In this document: in pieces, positions 26,426 to 34,492 of the stretch
Layout of the letters: each line of letters starts with the position of its first letter
Numbering within the stretch: the stretch's first letter is position 1
NCBI GenBank assembly: GCA_017440805.1
Contig: JAFSGN010000012.1
Location: forward strand, 1-42,385
Direction of reading: 5' to 3'
DNA: 42,385 nucleotides
Origin: Clostridia bacterium
GTDB taxonomy: Bacteria > Bacillota > Clostridia > Oscillospirales > SIG627
Notes under the pieces: generated by a model
Told to the model about the DNA's origin: nothing
Database searches by the model: none
Seen by the model: only the letters and a program-made list of their open reading frames with translations
Program-made: the position numbers and the translations under genes

Positions 26426-27367
26426 ATGAACTTTCCTTATTCGGATGATAATAAGCGATATCATACACTTAATTATCACCTGCGTCATACATTCGGAACA
26501 AAGGTTGTCCGGATACCTCTTGATGCCGGATTTACCTGCCCCAACATAGACGGCAAATGCGGAGTGGGCGGATGTATTTACTGTTCCGACCGGGGAAGCG
26601 GTGATTTTTCCGAGTCTCCTTTGCTCCCCCTTGAAAAACAGTACTTTCTTATGCGTGAAAAAATGAATAAAAAGTGGGAAAGCACTAAATTTATTCCTTA
26701 TCTTCAGGCACACACCAATACATATGCACCTATAGAAAAACTGAAAAAAATATATAATACCTGTCTTGCTTTTCCCGATGTATGCGGTTTTTCGGTTGCT
26801 ACACGCGCCGATTGTATAACCGAAGAAATTGCCGATTTTATGGCGGAAATCTCGGGAAAAACTTATTTTACCGTTGAACTCGGACTTCAGACAGTGCACG
26901 ACAGAACTGCAGAGATAATAAACCGTTGCCATACATATTCCGACTTTTTAAAGGGATACGGTTTGCTGAGAGAACGAAATATAAATACAGGGATTCATAT
27001 TATAAACGGACTTCCGGGCGAAGACAGGCAAATGATGCTGGAAACAATGCAAGAGGTAGCACATCTTGAACCGCACAGCGTGAAAATACATCTTTTATAC
27101 ATTCTTGATTATGCACCTATAAAAGAATTGTATGATAACGGCAAGGTCAAGGAACTGAGCCGGGAGGAATATGTGGATATTACCGTGAGTCAACTGGAAA
27201 TACTTCCGTCAAAAACGATAGTGGGCAGACTTACGGGGGATGCACCTAAAGAACATCTCGTGTCACCTCTCTGGAGTTTGAAAAAGTTTTGTGTTTTAAA
27301 TGAAATAGATAAGGAATTTGTAAGGAGGAATACCTTTCAGGGAATATATGCTGATAAACAATATTGA
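26426..27367 (+). CDS. mnmL: Radical SAM protein, YtqA/YhcC family (MnmL)
   Basis: TIGR01212-type radical SAM enzyme. After KRYHTLNYHL comes the cluster motif in DAGFTCPNIDGKCGVGGCIYCSDRGSG (pattern only; Cys of CPN, GGC and YC bind 4Fe-4S). Later TYFTVELGLQT and HIINGLPGE are conserved barrel strands. In Bacillus the YtqA/YtqB pair acts on U34 of certain tRNAs in (c)mnm5s2U synthesis; the partner gene follows here with an overlap. The start is unclear: the only ribosome site (AGGAG, 26391-26395) abuts TTG 26396 and is 9 nt from ATA 26405, while ATG 26426 has none. Up to 10 more N-terminal residues are therefore possible. Confidence 0.9.
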   Translation: MNFPYSDDNKRYHTLNYHLRHTFGTKVVRIPLDAGFTCPNIDGKCGVGGCIYCSDRGSGDFSESPLLPLEKQYFLMREKMNKKWESTKFIPYLQAHTNTYAPIEKLKKIYNTCLAFPDVCGFSVATRADCITEEIADFMAEISGKTYFTVELGLQTVHDRTAEIINRCHTYSDFLKGYGLLRERNINTGIHIINGLPGEDRQMMLETMQEVAHLEPHSVKIHLLYILDYAPIKELYDNGKVKELSREEYVDITVSQLEILPSKTIVGRLTGDAPKEHLVSPLWSLKKFCVLNEIDKEFVRRNTFQGIYADKQY

Positions 27368-27965
27368 ATTTGCACACGAATTGATAACACGGGCACTAAC
27401 AGAGTGCAAACATGATAAAAAAGAGTCGGATTTTAATAACTTATACCTTTGCGATTTTACAATGGGAAACGGAAATGATACACTGTTTATGTCCCGCCTG
27501 GCACAGAAATACGGAATAAAGATATATGCTTTTGATATACAGCCTCAGGCACTGCAGTCAACTCTGGCAAATTTGGATAAAAATGGTGCAGAGAAGAATT
27601 ATACTCTGATAAACGATTCCCATTCCGAAATGGATAAATATTTACCGGCAGAGGGAGAAATGGTATGCGGGATGTTTAATTTAGGTTATCTTCCCGGGGG
27701 AAACAAAACCATTACAACTCTCAGAGAAACAACACTCACTGCTATTGAAAAGGCAGTTGACAGACTTACGGTAGGCGGAGTTTTGACGGTCACAATATAT
27801 CCCGGACATCCCGAGGGGAAGATAGAAGGAGAACTTATTGAAAGGTATCTTTCCTCTCTTTCAAACCACGAATTTAATGTTTTGAAATATGCCCTTTGCA
27901 ATAAAACCGACCCTCCGTATGTTATGGTTACCCAAAAAATCAGAAAGAAAGGAAATGTTTTATGA
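27348..27965 (+). CDS. mnmM: tRNA wobble-uridine methyltransferase MnmM (YtqB family)
   Basis: Class I SAM methyltransferase, 205 aa, rRNA_methylase/YtqB family; Bacillus YtqB methylates nm5s2U34 to mnm5s2U34. Motif I is CDFTMGNGNDTLFMS near residue 35; the acidic motif II is YAFDIQPQA near 64; the family signature FNLGYLPGGNKTITT lies near 110, and TVTIYPGHPEG near 148. It overlaps the radical SAM gene by 20 bases and is overlapped by the next gene through ATGA, so all three are translationally coupled. Cytosolic. Confidence 0.92.
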   Translation: MLINNIEFAHELITRALTECKHDKKESDFNNLYLCDFTMGNGNDTLFMSRLAQKYGIKIYAFDIQPQALQSTLANLDKNGAEKNYTLINDSHSEMDKYLPAEGEMVCGMFNLGYLPGGNKTITTLRETTLTAIEKAVDRLTVGGVLTVTIYPGHPEGKIEGELIERYLSSLSNHEFNVLKYALCNKTDPPYVMVTQKIRKKGNVL

Positions 27966-28336
27966 AATACCTGAAAAACATAGTTTTTTCCGCTGCTGTA
28001 TTCTTTACACTTATTACATATTTCGCGACTCTTTTTATGAATTCTTCCGGCATTTCCGCTTTTGTACTTAATGTTTCCACCATGAGCAGAATTCTTGCTT
28101 TTTCGGCAGTGCTTGGAATACTAAGTTTGGTTTTTGAACTTAAAGTTTCCCGCGGTACTGCACGGGCAATACATTTTATCCTGATGTCACTGAATTTTGC
28201 AGTTGTACTTGCAACGGTGGCTTACGGAAATGATTTCAGGATGTTGTTTGCCGCCACACTGGTATTTATGGTAGTATATTGGATTGTAGTGGGCGTAACA
28301 AAACTTTTTAAAAAAATTGTGAAAAAGTTTTCATAA
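27962..28336 (+). CDS. Small integral membrane protein, four predicted helices
   Basis: 124 aa, family not recognised. Hydrophobic segments lie at about residues 6-26, 43-60, 68-88 and 92-113, ending in a strongly basic tail (KLFKKIVKKFS) that is probably cytoplasmic. The start codon shares ATGA with the methyltransferase stop, so it is the last gene of the coupled group. There is no motif linking it to tRNA modification. Confidence 0.7.
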   Translation: MKYLKNIVFSAAVFFTLITYFATLFMNSSGISAFVLNVSTMSRILAFSAVLGILSLVFELKVSRGTARAIHFILMSLNFAVVLATVAYGNDFRMLFAATLVFMVVYWIVVGVTKLFKKIVKKFS

Positions 28337-28350
28337 AAAACAAAATAATT

Positions 28351-28409
28351 AAAAGGCTGTCATATGCATTCTCTGTTGAACAGGGCGGTGTTTATGCACA
28401 GCCTTTTTT
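28351..28409 (+). terminator. Terminator after the small membrane protein
   Basis: AAAAGGCTGT (28351-28360) pairs with ACAGCCTTTT (28398-28407) and the T run continues to 28409; GCAT/ATGC and CTGTTGAACAG can pair inside the long loop. The following 150 bases to the next promoter hold no other clear feature. Confidence 0.7.
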
Positions 28410-28508
28410 GTGAAGAAAGCAGGGGGACATTTTTTATTGAAATAAATGCTGTCACAGTCGGATGTTAAAAAAACGATAATTTAACAATTATTTGTGCAAT
28501 ATAAACAA

Positions 28509-28588
28509 AAAACGACACTCACATTCTCTCTTGATTCGCATAAAATTAAAAAAAATCTCTTGAACTTGTCGTTTTAATGATGTATAAT
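28509..28588 (+). promoter_or_regulatory. Promoter of the EF-G-like gene with a flanking inverted repeat
   Basis: TTGAAC (28560-28565), 17 nt and TATAAT (28583-28588). AAAACGACA at 28509-28517 is the exact complement of TGTCGTTTT at 28567-28575, which lies between the two promoter boxes; possible operator half-sites 58 bp apart. Confidence 0.65.
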
Positions 28589-28699
28589 GAATTTGTCAAT
28601 CACTAATAAAATGAAATCTTATTGTAAAACTGATTTTTGTAGCATTTAATTTTTCATATGGTGATAGATTGTCTTATTAATTTATGGAGGAATAACATT

Positions 28700-30757
28700 A
28701 TGCCTAACATTAGCACTGCAAACATTCGAAATATTGCTTTGCTCGGACACGGGGGAAGCGGAAAGACTTCTCTGGCGGAGGCTATGATGTATCTGACCAA
28801 AGCCACCGACAGACTGGGCAAAGTGAGTGAAGGAAATACTGTATGTGACTTTGACCCAGAGGAAATCAAGAGGGGATTTTCTGTTTCCACTGCAATTGCA
28901 CCTATAAATTTCAGGGATAAAATTATCAATATTCTGGATACTCCCGGTTACCTTGATTTTGTTGCAGAGGTTAAGCAGGCACTGCGTGTGGCGGGAAGTG
29001 CCATGATTGTTATCAACGCCAAAGCCGGTGTTGAAGTAGGAACAGAGTTGGCATGGAATTATGCCGAAGAGGCACAGATTCCCAAATCGATATTTGTAAA
29101 CCGACTTGACGAAGAAAATACAGATTTTTCAAAAATATTTACTCAACTCAGAGAACTTTTCGGTGTTTCGGTATGTCCTCTTATGGTTCCGTATAATGAG
29201 AATAATAAGATTGTATGTCTTATTGACCTTCCGCATAAAAAGGCTTTTGTGGATGAAAACGGCAAAGCAAAGGAGATTCCTGTTCCTGCCGGTGCACAGG
29301 CGATGATAGATGAATATACCGTTATGCTTTCTGAATCGTTGGCGGAAACCTCAGATGAACTTATGGAGAAGTTCTTTGCCGAACAGCCTTTTACAATGGA
29401 AGAAACTCTCAAGGCACTTCATACGGGAATGGTTTCCGGCTCAATAACACCTGTATATTCCGGTTCTGCCGCTACACTTCTCGGTATTGAACATTTTCTT
29501 GACTATATTTCGGATTCCTACCCCACACCTCTTGATAAAGGAGTGGAAAGAGGTGTTAACGGTCCTATCGAGATTAAAGAAGACGGACCTGCATCCATTT
29601 TTGTGTTTAAAACTGTTGCCGACCCGTTTGTAGGTAAAATGTCATATTTTAAGGTTATGAGCGGTGTTCTTAAAAAAGATGATGTGCTCAAAAATCTTAC
29701 TACCGGTCAGATGGAAAAGTTTTCACACATATATGTTTCCAAGGGTAAAAAGCAGATTGAGGTCGAAAGTATGGCTTGCGGAGATGTGGGTGTTACCGCA
29801 AAACTTATCGATACCAATACAAATGATACTCTTTCCGCTACAGGAAATGAGGAGTATTCAAAAATAGTTTTCCCAAAACCATTCCACTGTATGGCAGTCA
29901 TCCCCAAAGCAAAGGGTGACGAGGATAAAATTTCATCGGGTATTACAAAACTTCTGGAAGAAGATTTGTCTATCAGATATGTTAATAATACAGAGACCAA
30001 GCAAATGCTTCTTTATGGTCTGGGCGAACAACATATAGATGTTATTCTTTCAAGACTGAAGAGTCGTTTCGGAACCTCGGTTGATTTGATTCCCGAGAAA
30101 ATCGCATATCGTGAAGCAATCAAAAAAACAGTTAAGGTTGAAGGAAAACACAAGAAACAGTCCGGCGGGCACGGTCAGTACGGTCATGTATGGATTGAAT
30201 TTTCACCGGGTGAAGAGGAAGGGCTTACCTTTACCGAAAGCATTTTCGGCGGTTCTGTTCCTAAGAATTTCCATCCTGCAGTTGAAAAAGGACTTCAGGA
30301 ATGTATGTCAAAGGGTGTACTTGCAGGGTTCCCTGTAGTTAACCTTAAAGCAAATTTGTTTGACGGCTCATATCATGATGTTGACTCTTCGGAAATGTCG
30401 TTTAAAATGGCGGCATCAATTGCGTTCAGAGAAGGTTTGAAACAGGCAAATCCCGTAATTCTTGAACCTATCGGAAATCTCAGTGTACTTGTTCCCGACG
30501 GATTGATGGGTGATGTTATCGGAGATATAAACAAGAGACGCGGTAAAGTAATGGGTATGAATCCCAGCGAAACAAAAAAAGGTTACAGCGTTATAGATGC
30601 CGAAATTCCTCAGAGCGAGATGGGCAATTACACAGTAAATCTCCGTGCACTCTCTCAGGGCAGAGGTTCATTCAATTATGAATTTGACCGTTACTCCGAA
30701 GCACCCGCAAATATTGCACAAAAGATAATTGAGGATGCAAAGAAACAAGCCGAATAA
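28700..30757 (+). CDS. Elongation factor G-like GTPase (second, non-canonical EF-G)
   Basis: Translational GTPase family, 685 aa with EF-G domain order. G1 GHGGSGKTSL near residue 15 replaces the canonical GHIDAGKTT. G3 DTPGYLDF near 79, and G4 reads NRLDEE rather than NKxD. The switch I region has the divergent RGFSVSTAI. Domain IV is KKQSGGHGQYGHVWIEF, and GGSVPKNFHPAVEKGLQE follows near 515. These changes mark the EF-G-like group common in Clostridia beside true FusA; its precise role (ribosome recycling, stress or other) is not settled. GGAGG lies 9 bases before ATG 28700; an in-frame ATG at 28658 lacks a site. Single-gene unit with promoter and terminator. Confidence 0.88.
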   Translation: MPNISTANIRNIALLGHGGSGKTSLAEAMMYLTKATDRLGKVSEGNTVCDFDPEEIKRGFSVSTAIAPINFRDKIINILDTPGYLDFVAEVKQALRVAGSAMIVINAKAGVEVGTELAWNYAEEAQIPKSIFVNRLDEENTDFSKIFTQLRELFGVSVCPLMVPYNENNKIVCLIDLPHKKAFVDENGKAKEIPVPAGAQAMIDEYTVMLSESLAETSDELMEKFFAEQPFTMEETLKALHTGMVSGSITPVYSGSAATLLGIEHFLDYISDSYPTPLDKGVERGVNGPIEIKEDGPASIFVFKTVADPFVGKMSYFKVMSGVLKKDDVLKNLTTGQMEKFSHIYVSKGKKQIEVESMACGDVGVTAKLIDTNTNDTLSATGNEEYSKIVFPKPFHCMAVIPKAKGDEDKISSGITKLLEEDLSIRYVNNTETKQMLLYGLGEQHIDVILSRLKSRFGTSVDLIPEKIAYREAIKKTVKVEGKHKKQSGGHGQYGHVWIEFSPGEEEGLTFTESIFGGSVPKNFHPAVEKGLQECMSKGVLAGFPVVNLKANLFDGSYHDVDSSEMSFKMAASIAFREGLKQANPVILEPIGNLSVLVPDGLMGDVIGDINKRRGKVMGMNPSETKKGYSVIDAEIPQSEMGNYTVNLRALSQGRGSFNYEFDRYSEAPANIAQKIIEDAKKQAE

Positions 30758-30766
30758 TTAAAAAAA

Positions 30767-30808
30767 CAGTCGGACACTTTTAATATAAAGTGTCCGACTG
30801 AACTTTTT
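30767..30808. terminator. Convergent terminator after the EF-G-like gene
   Basis: Perfect 14-bp stem CAGTCGGACACTTT / AAAGTGTCCGACTG (30767-30800) with a 6-nt loop, A run before and T run after, so it can serve both strands. Confidence 0.93.
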
Positions 30809-30816
30809 ACGGCGTT

Positions 30817-31005
30817 TTAATTTTGTTTCTGAACAAGTTTGTATTCATCATAAAACTTGTAGTACGGACAGGATGACTTTTCGTATGATGTCAGGGAAAT
30901 GACCTCGTCTTCGTCAAGAGATACCGTACATTCCATTTCACCGTCCGGGTCTGTTATATCGTAATATGCACAGGTTTCGCATTGTGATAAAGAAGATTTT
31001 TTCAT
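30817..31005 (-). CDS. Small four-cysteine protein, DUF6472-like
   Basis: 62 aa. CETCAYYD near residue 9, MECTVSLDEDEV near 25, and SCPYYKFYDEYKLVQKQ at the end, a pattern matching the small DUF6472 family of Clostridia. Four Cys suggest a metal site. Function unknown. GAGGAG lies before ATG 31005; the gene follows the SLH-protein gene after 9 bases and ends at the shared terminator, so it is the second gene of that operon. Confidence 0.75.
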   Translation of the reverse strand: MKKSSLSQCETCAYYDITDPDGEMECTVSLDEDEVISLTSYEKSSCPYYKFYDEYKLVQKQN

Positions 31006-31014
31006 AATTTCTCC

Positions 31015-33180
31015 TCAGACTAAATACAAATCACGCCGTGCAGATTTATTGGACATACGGGTGAGGATGGCAGCAACTTCACTGCGAAGTATGTAACTTT
31101 GAGGATTGAAGTATCCGCCGTCTGAGCCTGTTAGTATGCCGGCACGGTAAAATGCATATATTTGATGTGAAGATTCGTTTGCCATCGGCACATCGGGAAT
31201 GGCATTGTCAGAAACATGGTTTATTACGGGATATTCATATTCGGGAAGAGCCGAATAGAAAATTGAAACAAAGTCACCGCGTGTTATAGTTGTATCGGCT
31301 TTTTCTGCAATATCTCCTGTGATGATATGGTTATCCAAAGCATATTTCACATAGTTGTCGTACCAGTTTGCCGTGCCGTTTGTAAGTGATACTTTCTTTT
31401 CGTAATATAACTGATGCATACAGGAGGCAATTTTTATTGCTTCGGCATAAGTTATATTATCATCAGGACGGTAGAGGGTAGGAGTTTTTCCGTTTATCAG
31501 ATTGTTATTGTAAGCATTTTTGACATCATTATAAAACCAGTCGGTTGTTTTCACATCGGTGAAAGGTAAATTGACGGGGGTAATTTCCTTTTGGGATATT
31601 TTACAGTTGTCTCCCACATAGAAAGTATAGTCGTAACTCTTGTTAAATGTACCGCAGATAACTTTCAGAGAAAGTGTATGTTTGCCCTGGGAAAGAGAGG
31701 AAACATCAAGTACTGCCTTATAGGGAATTTGATTTTCGTGTGGGATTGTTTTGCCGTCAATTGTATATGAAACAGTTACGGGATTTGCAGAAGGAAAAGC
31801 CGCATGTGCGTATAAATCAAGTTTTTTGGTGTTTCCTTCAAAGGTGGAAAAACGGTTGTATCCCACAGTTGTTCCGTTTTTCAGTGCTTGTATCGGGAAG
31901 TTATTGGCTGTGACAGATTTGTATGTATTTAAAAGTTCAGGGCATCCGGAAAGTTTGTAGTCTCTTTCAAAGTTCGTATCAAAATATAATATTCCCTTAA
32001 TTTCAGGGTGAACCATGTTTAAGTAGGTGAAAAATTCTTTTAATTTCTTTACTGCGTATTGCGGATTTTGACCGTCTTTTGCGGCATATCCGAAACCGCA
32101 TTCACTTATCAGTATCGGTTTTCTGTCACCGAATGTTTCCACTATTTGTCTTACTTTAACCATGGGGTTGTCATACAGACCGCGGCAGTAATAGGCATCA
32201 ACCTGGTCGGCAGATTTGTTGGAGGATGCCTCGTACAGAAGATAATAGGTAGACATACCAACCCAGTCAACATACTGGTCGCCGGGATAGAAATCTTCCG
32301 GGGTTACATACATGTTTGAAACATCTATAGGTGAGTAAACCATTGCCGCATTGGGAGCGTATTTACGGGCAAGTTCAGAAATATGACGGAAAGCAGCTTT
32401 GAAAGTTTCTATGTATTGGTCTCGTGCGGCCATGTCTGACGGCATTGCCCAACAGTTAATTTCCGCTCCGAAACGAAGCAATATTTTGTGAGGAAGAGTT
32501 GCCAGATATTTAAGATTACTTATGATGTAGTCATCTGCCGAACCGTTTGCAACCCGTTCGAGTGAGGCTTTATTCTCTTCGGGAAAATTCCATGCAATCA
32601 TGGTGTATACAGGTTCAGAGGGTAACAAATATGAGAATGATTCAATTTGTTCGTCAAAAAAACGGACATAAACAAGATGTGCTGTTTCGGTATCGGGGTC
32701 AAAGTCGTTGCATGTGCCTAAAAATGTGCCGTATCGTGGCTCGTATTTTGCGTTGTAGTAAGGAACATCAGCAGGTGAAGCACAGGAAACATAAATTTCA
32801 GGTGTCAGGGACAGATGATTTATTGTTGCGTTTGCAAACTTAATGCTTTCGGCGTGGTTTTGTCCTGAATTTTCCTGAAGCCAGGTGGCATATTTTACAA
32901 ATTTCTGCAGGTAATATAATGCTTTTTCAAAGTTTCCTTTTATTTCGTATTCTTTTGCTGCCGAGAAAGTTGCCCAAACCATTTTATTGTATTCATCGCT
33001 GTTTGAGGGTGAAGGCAAAGCGGCATCCAGGGCATCAACGGCACTGCAAATCAGGTCCGGATTTTTTGAAGATGCGGCCTCGGTATATTTCCAGAATGCA
33101 GACATATATGATGGCTGGGCGGCAATAACCGGAATTGCTGTAATAGTTATGATAAGTAAAAGTAAAAATAAATTTTTCAT
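31015..33180 (-). CDS. Secreted GH26-like glycosidase with C-terminal SLH surface anchor
   Basis: 721 aa. Signal peptide at residues 1-20 (hydrophobic, AIPVIAA). A helical segment (25-120) is followed by a TIM-barrel-like domain with HKILLRFGAEINCWAMP near residue 245 (putative acid/base Glu in the GH26 R-x-x-x-E style), YVDWVGMSTYYL near 315, and KPILISECGFGYA near 375 (putative nucleophile Glu). A beta-sandwich follows (460-545, VSYTIDGKTIP, KHTLSLKV). Three SLH repeats end the protein (about 555-610, 615-660, 665-715: FTDVKTTDWFYNDV, WYDNYVKYALDNHIITGD, AFYRAGILTGSDGGYFNP). It is probably held on the cell-wall polymer and cuts mannan-like polysaccharide; the family assignment is by motif only. 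AGAGGAC lies before ATG. Confidence 0.8.
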   Translation of the reverse strand: MKNLFLLLLIITITAIPVIAAQPSYMSAFWKYTEAASSKNPDLICSAVDALDAALPSPSNSDEYNKMVWATFSAAKEYEIKGNFEKALYYLQKFVKYATWLQENSGQNHAESIKFANATINHLSLTPEIYVSCASPADVPYYNAKYEPRYGTFLGTCNDFDPDTETAHLVYVRFFDEQIESFSYLLPSEPVYTMIAWNFPEENKASLERVANGSADDYIISNLKYLATLPHKILLRFGAEINCWAMPSDMAARDQYIETFKAAFRHISELARKYAPNAAMVYSPIDVSNMYVTPEDFYPGDQYVDWVGMSTYYLLYEASSNKSADQVDAYYCRGLYDNPMVKVRQIVETFGDRKPILISECGFGYAAKDGQNPQYAVKKLKEFFTYLNMVHPEIKGILYFDTNFERDYKLSGCPELLNTYKSVTANNFPIQALKNGTTVGYNRFSTFEGNTKKLDLYAHAAFPSANPVTVSYTIDGKTIPHENQIPYKAVLDVSSLSQGKHTLSLKVICGTFNKSYDYTFYVGDNCKISQKEITPVNLPFTDVKTTDWFYNDVKNAYNNNLINGKTPTLYRPDDNITYAEAIKIASCMHQLYYEKKVSLTNGTANWYDNYVKYALDNHIITGDIAEKADTTITRGDFVSIFYSALPEYEYPVINHVSDNAIPDVPMANESSHQIYAFYRAGILTGSDGGYFNPQSYILRSEVAAILTRMSNKSARRDLYLV

Positions 33181-33325
33181 TTTTGTCCTCTGTTTTATTT
33201 TGTGTGTATTTTTGTAAAATACCGTATAAAGTATACTATTAATTAAGTGTTGTATTGTTATGCTTTAATAAACAAATTATAAACTTTTGCCGTTCGCCTT
33301 TTTCGCAGGCATCACAAAAAAGGTA

Positions 33326-33354
33326 TTGAAAAAAGGAATATATTATGGTATAAT
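33326..33354 (+). promoter_or_regulatory. Promoter whose -10 is part of the hairpin-array head
   Basis: TTGAAA (33326-33331), 17 nt and TATAAT (33349-33354). Transcription would start inside or just after the head hairpin and carry the whole array as 5' leader of the SGNH gene at 33631. Confidence 0.6.
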
Positions 33355-33544
33355 GATTTCAACAAAGTTGAAATCATTAACTAAGTTTGCCTTTGGCAAG
33401 TGAAGTTATCTTGCAATAGTGAAGTTTACTTCGTAAGTGAAGTTTCACCTGACGGTGAAGTAGCAAACTTGACTTCACTTTTGCAAAAGCAAAAACTTCA
33501 CTGCTTATAGCAACTTCACTTTGAACGGATGTTCAAAACTTCAC
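33349..33544 (+). repeat. Modular hairpin array 1 (word GTGAAGTT, direct then inverted)
   Basis: Head: a 12-bp stem AATGATTTCAAC / GTTGAAATCATT (33352-33378). Then GTGAAGTT at 33400, 33419, 33437 and 33455 (last base changed), and its complement AACTTCAC at 33471 (first base changed), 33494, 33512 and 33537. AAGTTTGC at 33383 and GCAAACTT at 33463 bracket the direct half. The 10-17-base gaps are mostly tiny palindromes (TTAC-TTC-GTAA, TTTTGC-AAAA-GCAAA, TTTGAAC-GGAT-GTTCAAA). The array could fold into one long branched stem. It does not code for protein. Confidence 0.85.
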
Positions 33545-33630
33545 AAAAACGGCGGCATCTTTTTATATAGTGAATTAAGATATTAAGTGACATTAGTAGT
33601 AAAATTTCTTAGGAAGAAGGGGTTATAATT

Positions 33631-34254
33631 ATGAAAATTTTATTTCAGGGAGATTCAATTACTGATTCGGGTCGTGCAAGAGATAACGATATCAATTTGG
33701 GTGTGGGGTATCCGTTGCTTGTAAAAGCAAATTTGGGTTTCGAATCACCGGGTAAATATGAGTTCTTCAACAGAGGAATAAGTGGTAATCGAGTTGTTGA
33801 TGTTTATGCTCGTATTAAAAACGATATTATAAACTTAAAGCCTGATGTCATGAGTATATTGATAGGTGTTAATGATGTTTGGCATGAGTTTTCAAGTGAA
33901 AATGGAGTTGATGCTGAGAAGTATTTCAAAATATATGATATGATTATTGAGGAAGTAAAAAATGCACTTCCCAGCATTAGAATCATGATAATGGAGCCGT
34001 TTGTTCTTAAAGGAACAGCAACAGAAGAAAAATGGGAGTGCTTTAATCTGGAAGTTAAAAAGCGTTCTGAGATGGCAAAGAAAATTGCACAAAAATATAA
34101 TTTGCCATATATACAATTGCAGGAAGGATTTGATAAATTATCAGAAAACATTGATGAAAGCTATTGGCTTTCAGATGGTGTCCATCCAACTGCAATGGGA
34201 CATGAATATATTAAGAACGAGTGGATTAAAGCATTTAAAATTATGGAAAAATAA
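33631..34254 (+). CDS. SGNH/GDSL hydrolase (lysophospholipase/acetylesterase-like)
   Basis: 207 aa, no signal peptide. Block I ILFQGDSITDSGR (Ser near residue 9), block II FNRGISGNRVVD (Gly), block III LIGVNDVWHE (Asn) and block V YWLSDGVHPTAMGHEY (Asp and His) are all present, so it should be active. It is closer to the classical GDSL acetylesterases than the protein at 12448. AAGGGG precedes ATG 33631. It is a single gene bracketed by two hairpin arrays sharing the same head, and there is no clear partner; substrate unknown. Confidence 0.88.
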   Translation: MKILFQGDSITDSGRARDNDINLGVGYPLLVKANLGFESPGKYEFFNRGISGNRVVDVYARIKNDIINLKPDVMSILIGVNDVWHEFSSENGVDAEKYFKIYDMIIEEVKNALPSIRIMIMEPFVLKGTATEEKWECFNLEVKKRSEMAKKIAQKYNLPYIQLQEGFDKLSENIDESYWLSDGVHPTAMGHEYIKNEWIKAFKIMEK

Positions 34255-34280
34255 TTGGCATCTAAATCGTACACGAAGTC

Positions 34281-34389
34281 TATAATGATTTCAACAAAGT
34301 TGAAATCGTCGATATGAATTCTAACGAATCCTCGATATATGCTGACGCACTCGATATGTTGGCTTATGGCAACAAGTTTGCATATCGGC
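34281..34389 (+). repeat. Modular hairpin array 2 (word TCGATATG, direct then inverted)
   Basis: The head at 34281-34307 is identical over 27 bases to 33349-33375 of array 1. TCGATATG then occurs at 34309 and 34351, TCGATAT at 34332, and the complement CATATCGG at 34381-34388. Gaps carry small stems (ATTC-TAAC-GAAT, GTTG-GCTTATGG-CAAC). Same plan as array 1 with a different word. It starts 26 bases after the SGNH gene and lies upstream of hprK. Confidence 0.8.
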
Positions 34390-34492
34390 AAAAAATGTGT
34401 ACCTGATTCTTTGTCGAATATAATTTACATTGTTGTTTTAAAAAGTTGTTTTTGATACATATAATGATAAAAGAGAAAGGGAAGGACAGTAA

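Noticed and set aside
33349..33544. CRISPR array
   Set aside because: Repeats are only 8 bases, flip orientation midway, and the spacers are short palindromes of 10-17 bases; no cas genes nearby.
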